Source of the DNA: Planctomycetota bacterium
GTDB taxonomy: Bacteria; Planctomycetota; Planctomycetia; Planctomycetales; Planctomycetaceae
NCBI GenBank assembly: GCA_023417655.1
Contig: JAEZFD010000011.1
Coordinates: 1-64,000 of the forward strand
DNA: 64,000 nucleotides
Direction of reading: 5' to 3'
In this document: positions 51,210 through 60,067 of the stretch, piece by piece
Numbering within the stretch: the stretch's first letter is position 1
Layout of the letters: every line of letters starts with the position of its first letter
Program-made: the position numbers and the translations under genes
The notes under the pieces: generated by a model
The model's input: the letters and a program-made list of their open reading frames with translations, nothing else
Told to the model about the DNA's origin: nothing
The model's database searches: none

Positions 51210-51633
51210 CTATCTGGCTGCACACATGCTCATGGAGTCGAAACGGCGACCCGTCGTTCCACGAAAGGTGTTCGTCTGAAAGGGATTATGTCAGAAGGGA
51301 AGCAACCGGCCCCGGTCGCGTTTCCGTGACATCCTGAGTGGCCTGCGCGTCTCTTCTGTTGCGCTATCATCATCGGTTGAAGGGGACAGAACTGTCCCAA
51401 TCGCCGCCTATTAACGCAGAGAACCTGCAGTCTGGCAACCGCAAAATCTGATTTCGGGACCGCAGGCGAAAGTCGGAGTATGCCGAATTCATCGATTAGA
51501 GAGAGAAGTTGCCCTTTCACACGGTGATTTCTGGCATCAGTTGCGTTGATTCTGCAATCTCCCCAGCAGAGTCCGTTCCATATTTGAGCAACGTCATTGG
51601 CCCTGACTGTGTCGGTTGCAGGGCAAGCCGGGC
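51210..51633. other. Divergent promoter region of sulfotransferase and polysaccharide operon
   Basis: No gene seen in about 420 nt. On the minus strand a CATAAT -10-like box lies at about 51.28 kb without a matching -35. I see no palindromic operator or JUMPstart-like element. Confidence 0.35.
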
Positions 51634-53079
51634 ATGGGTCTCCGGTCGATGAGTCATCCCCCCTTCTGGTGCTTTCCCCTCGCGGAACGGACTGACAGCG
51701 TGGTCGCCTACTATCTCTTCCTGATGGCGAATGCGCTGCTGTTCATGCGGCCCCAGGAATTCATGCCCGTCCTGGGCGATTTTCAGCTCTATCTTGTTTG
51801 CATCGCCGGAGCACTGGTCTTCGGATTCCACGATCTCGTGCATCAGTTGCGCTGGAGAACCCTCGTTCATCAGCCCGTCAATTTCTGCGTTCTGGGGATG
51901 CTGGTGGCAATCGTCCTCTCTCGGGCGACCACCGGGAACTTCAAAGAGCTCGACCTTGTTCTCTTCAACATGGTCAAAGTGGTCCTCTATTACCTGCTGC
52001 TGGTGTCGGTCATTAACACCCCACAGCGGTTCCGGACCTTTCTGATGACCACAGTCATCTGCGCGACAGTGATGGTGGCCTATAGCGTTGTCGACTATCG
52101 AAAATTCTGTCAGGAGTGGGAGGGAAACCCTGAGTTTCTTGTCGTCCTCGATCAGGAACGGCATCTGGATCCTGCAGACCGGAAAATTCTCAGGCACATC
52201 CCCGACAGAAATGGCGAGGACATCTATGGGAATGAAATCTGGTTCTTCCGCCTCTGCGGACTGGGCGTCTTCCATGATCCCAACGACATCTCGCTGCTCA
52301 TCGTGGCGACGACAATTATCTCTGTCTTCTTTCTGACAGATCCTGCCCAAACCGGGATCCGATATCTCTGGATCATTCCGATCTGCATCAACGCAGTCGC
52401 GATGTTTTACACTTATTCACGCGGTGGCCTCCTGGCTCTCGGCGTGGGGGGACTTGTCTGGCTCATCACCCGCTATGGGACCAAGGTGGCTATTGCCATT
52501 GGCGTTGCAGGAGCTCTCGTTGCACCAGTGATTCTCGGACGAGCGGCCAATATTGATGTTTCGTCGGGCACAGGTCAGCAGCGCATTCAGCTGTGGTCCG
52601 AAGGTCTGCAGGCCATTCAGGGAGGCAAGTTCTTCTTCGGAATCGGTGAAGGGGTTTATCCCGAGCTGGGACAGCACGTCGCCCATAACTCCTTTGTCCA
52701 CTCCTTCGTGGAACTGGGATTCTTCGGCGGCACGATTTTCATGGGCTGCTTTTTCCTGCCGGGCCTGACCATTTATCTGATACAGCGGAGCGGGTTCAAA
52801 ATCAGTGATCCGACGCTGCGCCGCTTCCTCCCGTATCTCGCAGCCATTCTCGCTGAGTGGTGTACCGGGATGTATTCGCTCTCGCGCTGCTATGTCTCAC
52901 CGACGTACATGATCGCCGGACTCGCCGCCTCATACATGAATCTGGTCGGTTACTATCGGCCGTTTCCGAAGCCATTAATTCGATTGTCGTTCCGCCTGCT
53001 GCAACCGTGGGTGGCTGCGAGTGCGGGATTGCTCGCATTTACTTACGTGTTCATTCGATTGTTTGCCCGCTGGAGTTGA
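51634..53079 (+). CDS. O-antigen ligase/polymerase family membrane protein
   Basis: Polytopic protein of about 481 residues (starts at TTG 51616, ATG 51634 or ATG 51649 are all possible). Ten to twelve hydrophobic segments are visible. The Wzy_C-type region lies in MFYTYSRGGLLALGVGGLVWL and the following periplasmic loop with GQQRIQLWSEGLQAIQGGKFFFGIGEGVYPELGQHVAHNSFVHSFVELG. These enzymes polymerise or ligate lipid-linked glycans at the periplasmic face. It is the first gene of a seven-gene plus-strand run; the GT2 gene follows 10 nt later. Confidence 0.88.
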   Translation: MGLRSMSHPPFWCFPLAERTDSVVAYYLFLMANALLFMRPQEFMPVLGDFQLYLVCIAGALVFGFHDLVHQLRWRTLVHQPVNFCVLGMLVAIVLSRATTGNFKELDLVLFNMVKVVLYYLLLVSVINTPQRFRTFLMTTVICATVMVAYSVVDYRKFCQEWEGNPEFLVVLDQERHLDPADRKILRHIPDRNGEDIYGNEIWFFRLCGLGVFHDPNDISLLIVATTIISVFFLTDPAQTGIRYLWIIPICINAVAMFYTYSRGGLLALGVGGLVWLITRYGTKVAIAIGVAGALVAPVILGRAANIDVSSGTGQQRIQLWSEGLQAIQGGKFFFGIGEGVYPELGQHVAHNSFVHSFVELGFFGGTIFMGCFFLPGLTIYLIQRSGFKISDPTLRRFLPYLAAILAEWCTGMYSLSRCYVSPTYMIAGLAASYMNLVGYYRPFPKPLIRLSFRLLQPWVAASAGLLAFTYVFIRLFARWS

Positions 53080-53089
53080 AAGCCTATTC

Positions 53090-54007
53090 ATGCCGCATCC
53101 AACCATCAGCGTGATTATTCCTGCATATAACGCTGAAGCAACAATCGCCAGAACGTTGCAGAGTATCCTCGCGCAGACCGTGCTTCCCCATGAGATCATT
53201 GTCATCGACGATGGCTCACGGGATCGCACCTGCCAGATTGTGCAGACCTTCGTGCCGCACGTGAAACTAATCAAACAGCCGAACGCCGGTCCTGCAGCCG
53301 CGCGGAATCACGGTGTCCGCGTCGCAACCGGGGAGTGGATCGCCTTCCTCGATTCTGACGATGCCTGGGTCCCCGAGAAACTGGAAACTCAGGCCGCTGT
53401 CCTCGAACCCGGTGTTGGTCTCTCGCATACCTACACGCTGCAGGACCGTTTTCGATACGACGACGACCTGAATTTCGACATTCTGTGGAAGCATAATTAC
53501 ATCGGCACGTCGACCGTCATCGCGAACAAAGCCCTGTTCGAGCAGGTCGGTGGATTCGTCGAGAGTCGCGATTTCATCGGGGCAGAAGATTACAACCTCT
53601 GGCTGCGACTGGCTGCGACCGGCCAGCGAATCGTCACAGTGCGCAAGGAGTTGACTGACTACACGCCTGCTGAAAACAGCCTCTCCCAGCAAATTGCGAG
53701 AGTGATTAAAGCGGAACTCCTGAATATGGAGACGCTCGCAAAACAGTATCAGCTTCCTGCAGAAAAGGTTGTCAGCAAGCGGGCCGCTTTACTCGACGAA
53801 TACGCGGCCTCCCTGTTCTGGCTGCGTGATCTCCCACTCGCTCGACAGTACTACAGGGCATTGTTGAATGATCGTCCGTCCGTGCGGAACTTCGGTTGCT
53901 GGATGGCCACCTATCTGCCGGTCAAAGTGCTGAACCTTCCACGTCGCCTGTCCCGATCGCAGCGGTCGGCCGTCGGGGTGGTCACGAGCGGGGCAGCCAC
54001 ACGATGA
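53090..54007 (+). CDS. Family 2 glycosyltransferase
   Basis: A 305-residue cytoplasmic GT-A enzyme from ATG 53090. The N-terminus has ISVIIPAYNAEATIARTLQSILAQT, the nucleotide site IIVIDDGSRDRT, PNAGPAAARNHGVRVATGEWIAFLDSDDAW with the metal-binding DSDD, and later GAEDYNLWLRLA. The C-terminal 90 residues are a helical extension. The stop overlaps the start of the flippase gene by 4 nt (ATGA). The sugar transferred is unknown. Confidence 0.93.
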   Translation: MPHPTISVIIPAYNAEATIARTLQSILAQTVLPHEIIVIDDGSRDRTCQIVQTFVPHVKLIKQPNAGPAAARNHGVRVATGEWIAFLDSDDAWVPEKLETQAAVLEPGVGLSHTYTLQDRFRYDDDLNFDILWKHNYIGTSTVIANKALFEQVGGFVESRDFIGAEDYNLWLRLAATGQRIVTVRKELTDYTPAENSLSQQIARVIKAELLNMETLAKQYQLPAEKVVSKRAALLDEYAASLFWLRDLPLARQYYRALLNDRPSVRNFGCWMATYLPVKVLNLPRRLSRSQRSAVGVVTSGAATR

Positions 54008-55518
54008 CCGTCCGTAAAAATGTGATTGCCGGCTGGGGTGCCCATCTGGTCACCGTGCTGATCGGTTTCTTCCTGATGCCGTATATCCTCGGCACGGTGG
54101 GAGAAGCCCAGTACGGCGCCTGGATCTTCATCAATGCCATTGCCGGCTATTCCTCAATGATCTACGCCGGTTTCGGCGCGACGATCTGTCGGTTTGTCGC
54201 CGATCTTTCCTCACGGAAAGAATGGGCAAAGTTGAACACGGTCGTCAGCACGATCCAGCTAATCTATTGCGGAACCGCATCGCTCGTGCTGATCTTCACT
54301 GGGCTGTTCGCCTGGTGGGCTCCGTCGCTCGACAAATGGGGAGAACTCCCCGTCGGTGAGATTCAGGTCTCGATTCTGCTCGTGGGCAGCACGATCGGGC
54401 TCGGAATGATCGCCAGCGTTTATGGCGGTGTGCTGGTCGGCACCCAGCGACTCGATCTGAAACGCGGAATCGAAGTCATCATGGGGCTTGTGCGACTGGG
54501 ACTCACCCTGCTCTGCCTCCAGCAGCAGTATGGACTGGTCACCCTTTCGCTCATCTTCTTCGTTGCAACAGTCATCGAGCACTCTGCCAGTGCCATCCTT
54601 GCTTATCGCCAGATTCCGGAACTGCGAATCGCTCCCTGGCTCGCGCGGATGGAGGCCTTTCGGGAGTGCGTCAACTTCAGTGCCTTCAACGCCATCGCAC
54701 TCCTTGCGGAATACCTGATCTACTTCACTGATACCGTGATCATCGGGCTGGTTCTCGGGCCACTCGCGGTGGTGCCTTATCAGATCGGCATGCGAATTGT
54801 GCAGATGGTGCAGATCCCGATTTCGCAGATTGGTGAAGCGATCCTGCCGCGTGCCGGAGAGCTCTATGCCCATAACAAAAAAGAAGCACTCGCTCATTTG
54901 GTTCATCAGGGAATGGGAGTCTCCTTCCTGCTCTCTGGGGGTTTTCTGATCGGAACCTACTACTTCGGTGAACTGCTGATTCGAACATGGATCGGCCCTC
55001 AGTATGTCGACAGCCAGCACGTTCTGGTTTTATTGATGGCATCGCAGCTGATTGCGCTGCCGATGGTGGTTGTGCGGAAAGCTCTGCTGGGAATCGGTCA
55101 GGTCCGTTCTCAGGCCTGGATTGATCTACTCGAAGCCTTCATCAATCTGGCGCTGTCACTGCTATTCATCCAATGGTGGGGAATCATCGGCGTCGCCTGG
55201 GGAACCATTATTCCCCTGTATGTGATTGAAGTGGCGGTGCTGCTGCCATATGCCGTGAGGGAACTGAAGCTCTCCCGGCTGGCACTCTGGAATCAGGTCG
55301 TCGCTCCGCAGATCCCTGCGTTTGTCGCGTTGATCGTCTTTTGTGATGTTGCCTGGAAGTTTGTCCCGGAACGAGGTTGGATCGGACTTCTCTCTGTCAC
55401 CGCAGGAGGAGGTCTCGTTCTGCTCGGAACCAGAGGAGCAATCCATCTTCTGGAACGTCGCAGCCAGCAGCGACCTGTGATCAGTCAAGAAGTGAATAGT
55501 CTGGCGGGAACACTATGA
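54004..55518 (+). CDS. Polysaccharide flippase (Wzx/MATE-like)
   Basis: A 504-residue protein with about 12-14 membrane segments, beginning VRKNVIAGWGAHLVTVLIGFFLMPYILGTVGEAQYGAWIFINAIAGY. This N-terminus and the LAEYLIYFTDTVIIGLVLGPLAVVPYQIGMRIVQM segment are typical of RfbX/Wzx-type flippases that move undecaprenyl-linked oligosaccharides across the membrane. ATG overlaps the GT2 stop by 4 nt, and its own stop overlaps the next start by 4 nt. With the ligase/polymerase it implies a Wzx/Wzy-type export route. Confidence 0.92.
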   Translation: MTVRKNVIAGWGAHLVTVLIGFFLMPYILGTVGEAQYGAWIFINAIAGYSSMIYAGFGATICRFVADLSSRKEWAKLNTVVSTIQLIYCGTASLVLIFTGLFAWWAPSLDKWGELPVGEIQVSILLVGSTIGLGMIASVYGGVLVGTQRLDLKRGIEVIMGLVRLGLTLLCLQQQYGLVTLSLIFFVATVIEHSASAILAYRQIPELRIAPWLARMEAFRECVNFSAFNAIALLAEYLIYFTDTVIIGLVLGPLAVVPYQIGMRIVQMVQIPISQIGEAILPRAGELYAHNKKEALAHLVHQGMGVSFLLSGGFLIGTYYFGELLIRTWIGPQYVDSQHVLVLLMASQLIALPMVVVRKALLGIGQVRSQAWIDLLEAFINLALSLLFIQWWGIIGVAWGTIIPLYVIEVAVLLPYAVRELKLSRLALWNQVVAPQIPAFVALIVFCDVAWKFVPERGWIGLLSVTAGGGLVLLGTRGAIHLLERRSQQRPVISQEVNSLAGTL

Positions 55519-56720
55519 CGGCGATCGAGAGCCATCTTGCTTCAACTCATTCTACTTCAGCTGCGCTGATCTGGCACGTCCTGACGGCGTCTCAGATTGA
55601 AGAGGGACTCGCCCTGTGGCGACAGCTGGAACTCCGCCTTGGGAATGTTCCCGTTGCCTGCTCGTCTACCTGGACAGAGTCCTGGTTGCAGGTTTACGGA
55701 GATGTTGTGCCCTATCAACTTCTAGTCGCCGAATCAGGCGGACTGGTCCGCGGTCTCTGCCTGCTGACGCATGGAGTCGGACAGAAGGATGGTCCTTTTT
55801 CCGTCCGGACCCGGCATCTGGGAACAGCCGGTGAACCTCAGCCCGGCAGCGTCTGCGTGGAATACAACGGCCTGCTGGTCGACCCGAATTTTCGCAGCGA
55901 GTTCATCGCAGATCTGAGCCGCCGACTCATGGCGGAGGTCGAGATGGAGCAGTTTCGGCTGGATGGCTTTCCTGTCGAAGAACTCTCGCTCTGGCAGCAG
56001 CACTTCCCAACTGCCGCCGTACGCAGCCGCGATTCACGTTACTTCGATCTCGCAGCGGCACGGATGTCAGGCACGGACGTTCTGAGCCAACTGGGAAAGA
56101 GCACCCGTTCCAATCTGAAGCGCAGACTCAAACAATATGGCGAGCTGACGTGTGAATGGGCGAGCGATATCACGCAGGCCGAAGACATTCTTCAGGAACT
56201 GATTCAGCTGCATCAGGCACGCTGGCAGGCGATCGGGGAACCGGGTGCGTTCGCGAGCGAGCGATTTCTGGAGTTCCAGCAGCAAGCCAGTCTGAAACTG
56301 TTTCTGGAAGGAAAAGCGGTGCTGTTTCGGGTCCGGCAGCAGAACGACACGATCGGCTGCCTGCTTCTACTGAATGATCGTCAACGTCTGCTGGACTATC
56401 TGTCTGGGTTCGCCTCTTTTGAAGAGAAACCAAGCCCCGGATTGATCTCGCACTATCTTTGCATGTGTGAAGCTTTAAAGCGGAACTTTGACGCTTATGA
56501 CTTTCTGGTCGGCGACAAAAGACACAAAGACAATCTGTCCAATCAGGTGGCACAACTGGGCTGGATGACCTGGTCTCGCCCGAGTTTGAAATCAGCTGTC
56601 CTCAGTGTCTGTCGGCGGATGAAAGGCAGGCTGTCACGTTCATCACAATCTGAAGTCGCCAGTCAGACGGCGACTGCCGAGACCACTCCGGCTCCAAAGA
56701 GACACGGAATCGAATCATGA
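55515..56720 (+). CDS. FemAB/BioF2-like GNAT acetyltransferase of a glycan locus
   Basis: A 401-residue protein. The fold shows two GNAT-like halves: ACSSTWTESWLQVYGD near residue 45, LDYLSGFASFEEKPSPGLISHYLCMCEALKRNFDAYDFLVGDKRHKDNLSNQVAQ in the second half, and the hallmark STRSNLKRRLKQYG between them. Proteins of this type (CelD/BcsL or FemAB-related) are common in exopolysaccharide operons and may aminoacylate or acetylate the glycan or its carrier. The acceptor is unknown. Translational coupling on both sides (ATGA overlaps). Confidence 0.82.
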   Translation: MTAIESHLASTHSTSAALIWHVLTASQIEEGLALWRQLELRLGNVPVACSSTWTESWLQVYGDVVPYQLLVAESGGLVRGLCLLTHGVGQKDGPFSVRTRHLGTAGEPQPGSVCVEYNGLLVDPNFRSEFIADLSRRLMAEVEMEQFRLDGFPVEELSLWQQHFPTAAVRSRDSRYFDLAAARMSGTDVLSQLGKSTRSNLKRRLKQYGELTCEWASDITQAEDILQELIQLHQARWQAIGEPGAFASERFLEFQQQASLKLFLEGKAVLFRVRQQNDTIGCLLLLNDRQRLLDYLSGFASFEEKPSPGLISHYLCMCEALKRNFDAYDFLVGDKRHKDNLSNQVAQLGWMTWSRPSLKSAVLSVCRRMKGRLSRSSQSEVASQTATAETTPAPKRHGIES

Positions 56721-57874
56721 ACGACTCATCACCCGCTTCAGTGACGGAAGTCTCTTCCGGGAACGCTCCCCGTCGGGCAGCGGGTCTGAAGAGTCAGCTG
56801 CGAATTTGCCATGTCAGCATGACCCTGAAGACAGGCGGACTGGAGCGTCTGCTGGTCGAGTTCGGCCGGTTCCATCAACCTCAGAATGTGGCCCTGACAT
56901 TCGTCGCTCTGGGGGAACTGGGACCACCAGCCGTTGATCTTCAGAATGCCGGATTCGAAGTCATTTCACTCGGGGTGCCTCAAACCAAGAAGGCACAGGC
57001 AATCCGAAAACTGCGGGAAATCCTGCAGGCCCGACGGATTCAGGTGGTGCATACCCATAATACCTATCCGCATTTCTACGGCACTCTCGCAGCGCGCCTG
57101 GCCGGTGTCCGCACCGTCATCAATACACAGCATGGTCGTGGGTGCGGTCCAGGCTGGAAGAGTCGACTGCAGTTCCGGATTGCCAACCAGCTTTCGTCAC
57201 GTGTTGTCGGCGTCTCTGAAGATGCAACCCGTCTCTGTCAGGGACAGGATCCGCTGAACGCCCGCAGGATGGAAACGATCTGGAATGGAATCGACCTGGA
57301 GCGTTTTCGGTTCGAAGGGCCTCAACTCGTCCCGACAGCCGTGTCCGTTGCGCGACTGTCTCCGGAAAAGGACTATGCGACGCTGTTCCGGGCGTTGCCT
57401 CGAGTGATTCAGCATGAGCCCCGTTTCCAGCTGCTGCTGGTCGGAGACGGCAGTGAGCGCCCCCGCTTGGAACAACTCGCCGATGAACTCGGCATTCGAG
57501 CTCATGTTCAGTTTCTGGGAGAACGAAGCGATGTGCCTCAGATCCTGAGAACCGCGGGATTCTTTGTCTCCTCATCGAAGACGGAAGGCATCTCCCTCAC
57601 TCTGCTCGAAGCGATGGCTGTCGGACTTCCAATCGTGACCACCCGAGTTGGAGGCAATCCCGAAATCGTAGTCCCGGGTGAAACAGGCAAACTGGTTCCT
57701 TCACAGGATCCGGCAGCGCTCGCTCAGGCAATATGCGACATGCTGGATGAGCAGCCTCTCTGGCAGACACAGGCGGACGCGGCCCGTCGTCGGGTTGAGA
57801 CGCACTTCAATGCCCGCAATATGGTTCGGCAATACGAATCACTCTATCGCGAGTGTTTCTCGGAGCATGCGTGA
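56717..57874 (+). CDS. Family 4 glycosyltransferase
   Basis: A 385-residue GT-B enzyme. The N-terminal Rossmann half has ICHVSMTLKTGGLERLLVEFGR and VVHTHNTYPHFYGTLAARLAGV. The C-terminal half has VARLSPEKDYATLFRALP, LLLVGDGSERPRLEQLADELGI, VQFLGERSDVPQILRTAGFFVSSSKTEGISLTLLEAMAVGLPIVTTRVGGNPEIV, with the E-x7-E motif of GT4. Retaining transfer from an NDP-sugar is expected. It overlaps the FemAB-like gene by 4 nt and the next gene by 8 nt. Confidence 0.94.
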   Translation: MNDSSPASVTEVSSGNAPRRAAGLKSQLRICHVSMTLKTGGLERLLVEFGRFHQPQNVALTFVALGELGPPAVDLQNAGFEVISLGVPQTKKAQAIRKLREILQARRIQVVHTHNTYPHFYGTLAARLAGVRTVINTQHGRGCGPGWKSRLQFRIANQLSSRVVGVSEDATRLCQGQDPLNARRMETIWNGIDLERFRFEGPQLVPTAVSVARLSPEKDYATLFRALPRVIQHEPRFQLLLVGDGSERPRLEQLADELGIRAHVQFLGERSDVPQILRTAGFFVSSSKTEGISLTLLEAMAVGLPIVTTRVGGNPEIVVPGETGKLVPSQDPAALAQAICDMLDEQPLWQTQADAARRRVETHFNARNMVRQYESLYRECFSEHA

Positions 57875-59048
57875 CTCTATGGCTGCGACAGTCCAGACTC
57901 CAGTGCGTGAAATTCGCGTCGCACTTCTCGGGTGCGGGCAGATCGCCGATGCGCATCTTTCGCAGCTCAAGCGAATTCGCCATGCGCGAGTCGTTTCAGT
58001 CTGCGATGTCCATCAGGACCTCGCATGGCAGGCGGCCACGCGATTTCAGGTTCCCCATTGGGATGTCAGCATCGAGCGGATGCTCGAGAAGACGCAGCCT
58101 GACGTCGTTCACCTGACCACACCAGCACATACCCACGCCCCTCTGGCGATCGAATTGCTGGAAGCGGGCTGTCATGTTTATGTCGAGAAGCCATTCACCC
58201 TGGACGCCGCAGAGGCCCTCGAGGTTCTTGCCGCCGCGAAGCGAACCGGTCGCTTCGTGTGTGTCGGGCATGATCAGCTTTTTGATCCCCTTTGGATCAA
58301 GGCAAAAGACTGGATCCAGAAGAAGGTCATCGGAGAGGTCCGGCACATCGAATCAGTTCTGGGCTACCCCATTGATGGCAGCTTCGGATCTCAAGTTGCA
58401 ACAAACCCCAACCATTGGGTCCGCAAGCTCCCAGGCGGATTGTTCCAGAACACAATCTCTCATCCGTTGTATCGCATCACCGATCTGATGCAGATGGATC
58501 AGCCGGACATCATCGGAGGATGGCGACGGCGGATGGATCTCCCTTTCCCCACGGAACTGACCGTCCAGTTGCAGGGAGACCGACAGACCGGCAGCCTGAT
58601 GTTCTCCACATCGCTCCCGCCGCAACGGATCACCCGGATCTTCGGAACCCGTGGGAACCTTGAGCTCGATTCCGACGCACAGACGCTGACGTTCGCACGT
58701 CGGCCCCGGCTCCCGGGTGCACTCGCCAAGCTCGAGTCGCCGTGGCAGCACCTTGGGAATGCGGCGTGGAACCTCGCACACAATCTTCGGCGCTTTGCCG
58801 CCTCCGACATCCACTACTTCGCCGGCATGAAGACTCTGTTTGAACGGTTCTATCAGGCCGTGCAACAGCAGGCACAGCTTCCGATTCCTCACGCTGAGGC
58901 CTATCGCGTCACTTTGTTGATGGACAGGATTTTCGATCATTGCCGCGATGCCGAAGGTCATGAATCGTCCTTCAGTCAGAGTCTGAATGACGATTCATCC
59001 GTGAACAGAATCGCAGCAATCAACACGAGGTCAGCGAGCCGAAAATGA
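57867..59048 (+). CDS. Gfo/Idh/MocA-family oxidoreductase
   Basis: A 393-residue protein from ATG 57867 (overlaps the GT4 stop by 8 nt; ATG 57879 also possible). The NAD(P) site is ALLGCGQIADAHLSQL. The catalytic E-K-P lies in CHVYVEKPFTLDAAEA. The second domain has GQLF-like HDQLFDPLWIKAKDWI and IRHIESVLGYPIDGS-type strands. The family oxidises or reduces sugars and nucleotide sugars; here it probably acts on a glycan building block. The stop overlaps the next ATG by 4 nt. Confidence 0.9.
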   Translation: MRDSMAATVQTPVREIRVALLGCGQIADAHLSQLKRIRHARVVSVCDVHQDLAWQAATRFQVPHWDVSIERMLEKTQPDVVHLTTPAHTHAPLAIELLEAGCHVYVEKPFTLDAAEALEVLAAAKRTGRFVCVGHDQLFDPLWIKAKDWIQKKVIGEVRHIESVLGYPIDGSFGSQVATNPNHWVRKLPGGLFQNTISHPLYRITDLMQMDQPDIIGGWRRRMDLPFPTELTVQLQGDRQTGSLMFSTSLPPQRITRIFGTRGNLELDSDAQTLTFARRPRLPGALAKLESPWQHLGNAAWNLAHNLRRFAASDIHYFAGMKTLFERFYQAVQQQAQLPIPHAEAYRVTLLMDRIFDHCRDAEGHESSFSQSLNDDSSVNRIAAINTRSASRK

Positions 59049-60061
59049 CCCAATCCGCGACACAAACCGCATTTGTCACCGGCGGCGCAGGTTTTCTCGG
59101 ACGCCGCCTCATCCGGGCTCTCGTCGAGCGGAACTGGAATGTCCGCTGCCTCGTGCGAGCGTCCAGTGACCTCAAAGGACTCAATTCAATTCTGTCGGAG
59201 GAACATCGCTCCCGAATTCAATTGATTCATGGGGACGTTGCCAACCGGGCAATCCTTGACCGCGAACTCCCTGAAGTCGACGTGGTCTATCATCTCGCCG
59301 CCGGACTGAGTGGCAGCACGTCGGCGATGTTTCTGAATACGGTCATTCCCAATCGATCATTGCTGGAAGCAGCAGCGCTTGCCCAGGTGAAACGCTTTGT
59401 CCTCGTGAGTTCACTGGGAGTCTATGGAACACAAGCTGTTCCACGCTGGGGGAAGCTGGATGAGACGGCTCCCATTGATCCTCATCCTGAGCAGCGGGAT
59501 GCGTATACCTTCAGCAAGATCCGTCAGGAACAAATTGCGTGGGAAGCACGTGAACAGTGGGGTCTGCCGCTGGTCGTGATCCGCCCTGGGGTGATCTATG
59601 GACCGGGACGTTCACTGCTCACGAGTCGGATTGGACTCTCACTCGGATCGCTGCTGATTCGCATGGGAGGTGGCCGCCCCCTTCCCTATGTCTACGTCGA
59701 AAACTGTGCCGAGGCGATTGCTCAGGCTGGGATCCTGCCGGGGCTGGACGGGGAGGTCTTCAATGTGGTTGACGATGAACTTCCAACAACCCGGGAAGTG
59801 CTCAAGGTGTTGAAGACGCATGGCCGTCGAGTGCGGTCGCTGTGGATTCCGGGACCTGTGGTTGCGCCGCTCTCGGCACTGTACGGGTGGTACTCGAACT
59901 GGTCGGAAGGACAGCTTCCTCCCGTTCTGAGCCGCTACAAATCTCAGGCAATCTGGAAGCCTTTGAGATACTCCAACGACAAAGCCAAGCGACTTCTTAA
60001 CTGGTCCCCGCGTGTTTCAACCCCCGAAGCCCTGAAACTGACTTGCGAAGCCTCCGGCTGA
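59045..60061 (+). CDS. NAD-dependent epimerase/dehydratase (extended SDR)
   Basis: A 338-residue protein. FVTGGAGFLGRRLIRALVERNWNVRCLVR binds the dinucleotide. VSSLGVYG and the YTFSK catalytic Tyr/Lys follow, then VIRPGVIYGPGR and PYVYVENCAEAIAQA. It is the last gene of the operon, convergent with recG at 6 nt. The substrate may be a nucleotide sugar or a steroid-like or keto-sugar intermediate; the PYVYVENCAEAI wording is closer to the 3-beta-HSD/dihydroflavonol-reductase side of the family. Confidence 0.87.
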   Translation: MTQSATQTAFVTGGAGFLGRRLIRALVERNWNVRCLVRASSDLKGLNSILSEEHRSRIQLIHGDVANRAILDRELPEVDVVYHLAAGLSGSTSAMFLNTVIPNRSLLEAAALAQVKRFVLVSSLGVYGTQAVPRWGKLDETAPIDPHPEQRDAYTFSKIRQEQIAWEAREQWGLPLVVIRPGVIYGPGRSLLTSRIGLSLGSLLIRMGGGRPLPYVYVENCAEAIAQAGILPGLDGEVFNVVDDELPTTREVLKVLKTHGRRVRSLWIPGPVVAPLSALYGWYSNWSEGQLPPVLSRYKSQAIWKPLRYSNDKAKRLLNWSPRVSTPEALKLTCEASG

Positions 60062-60067
60062 AAAAGG

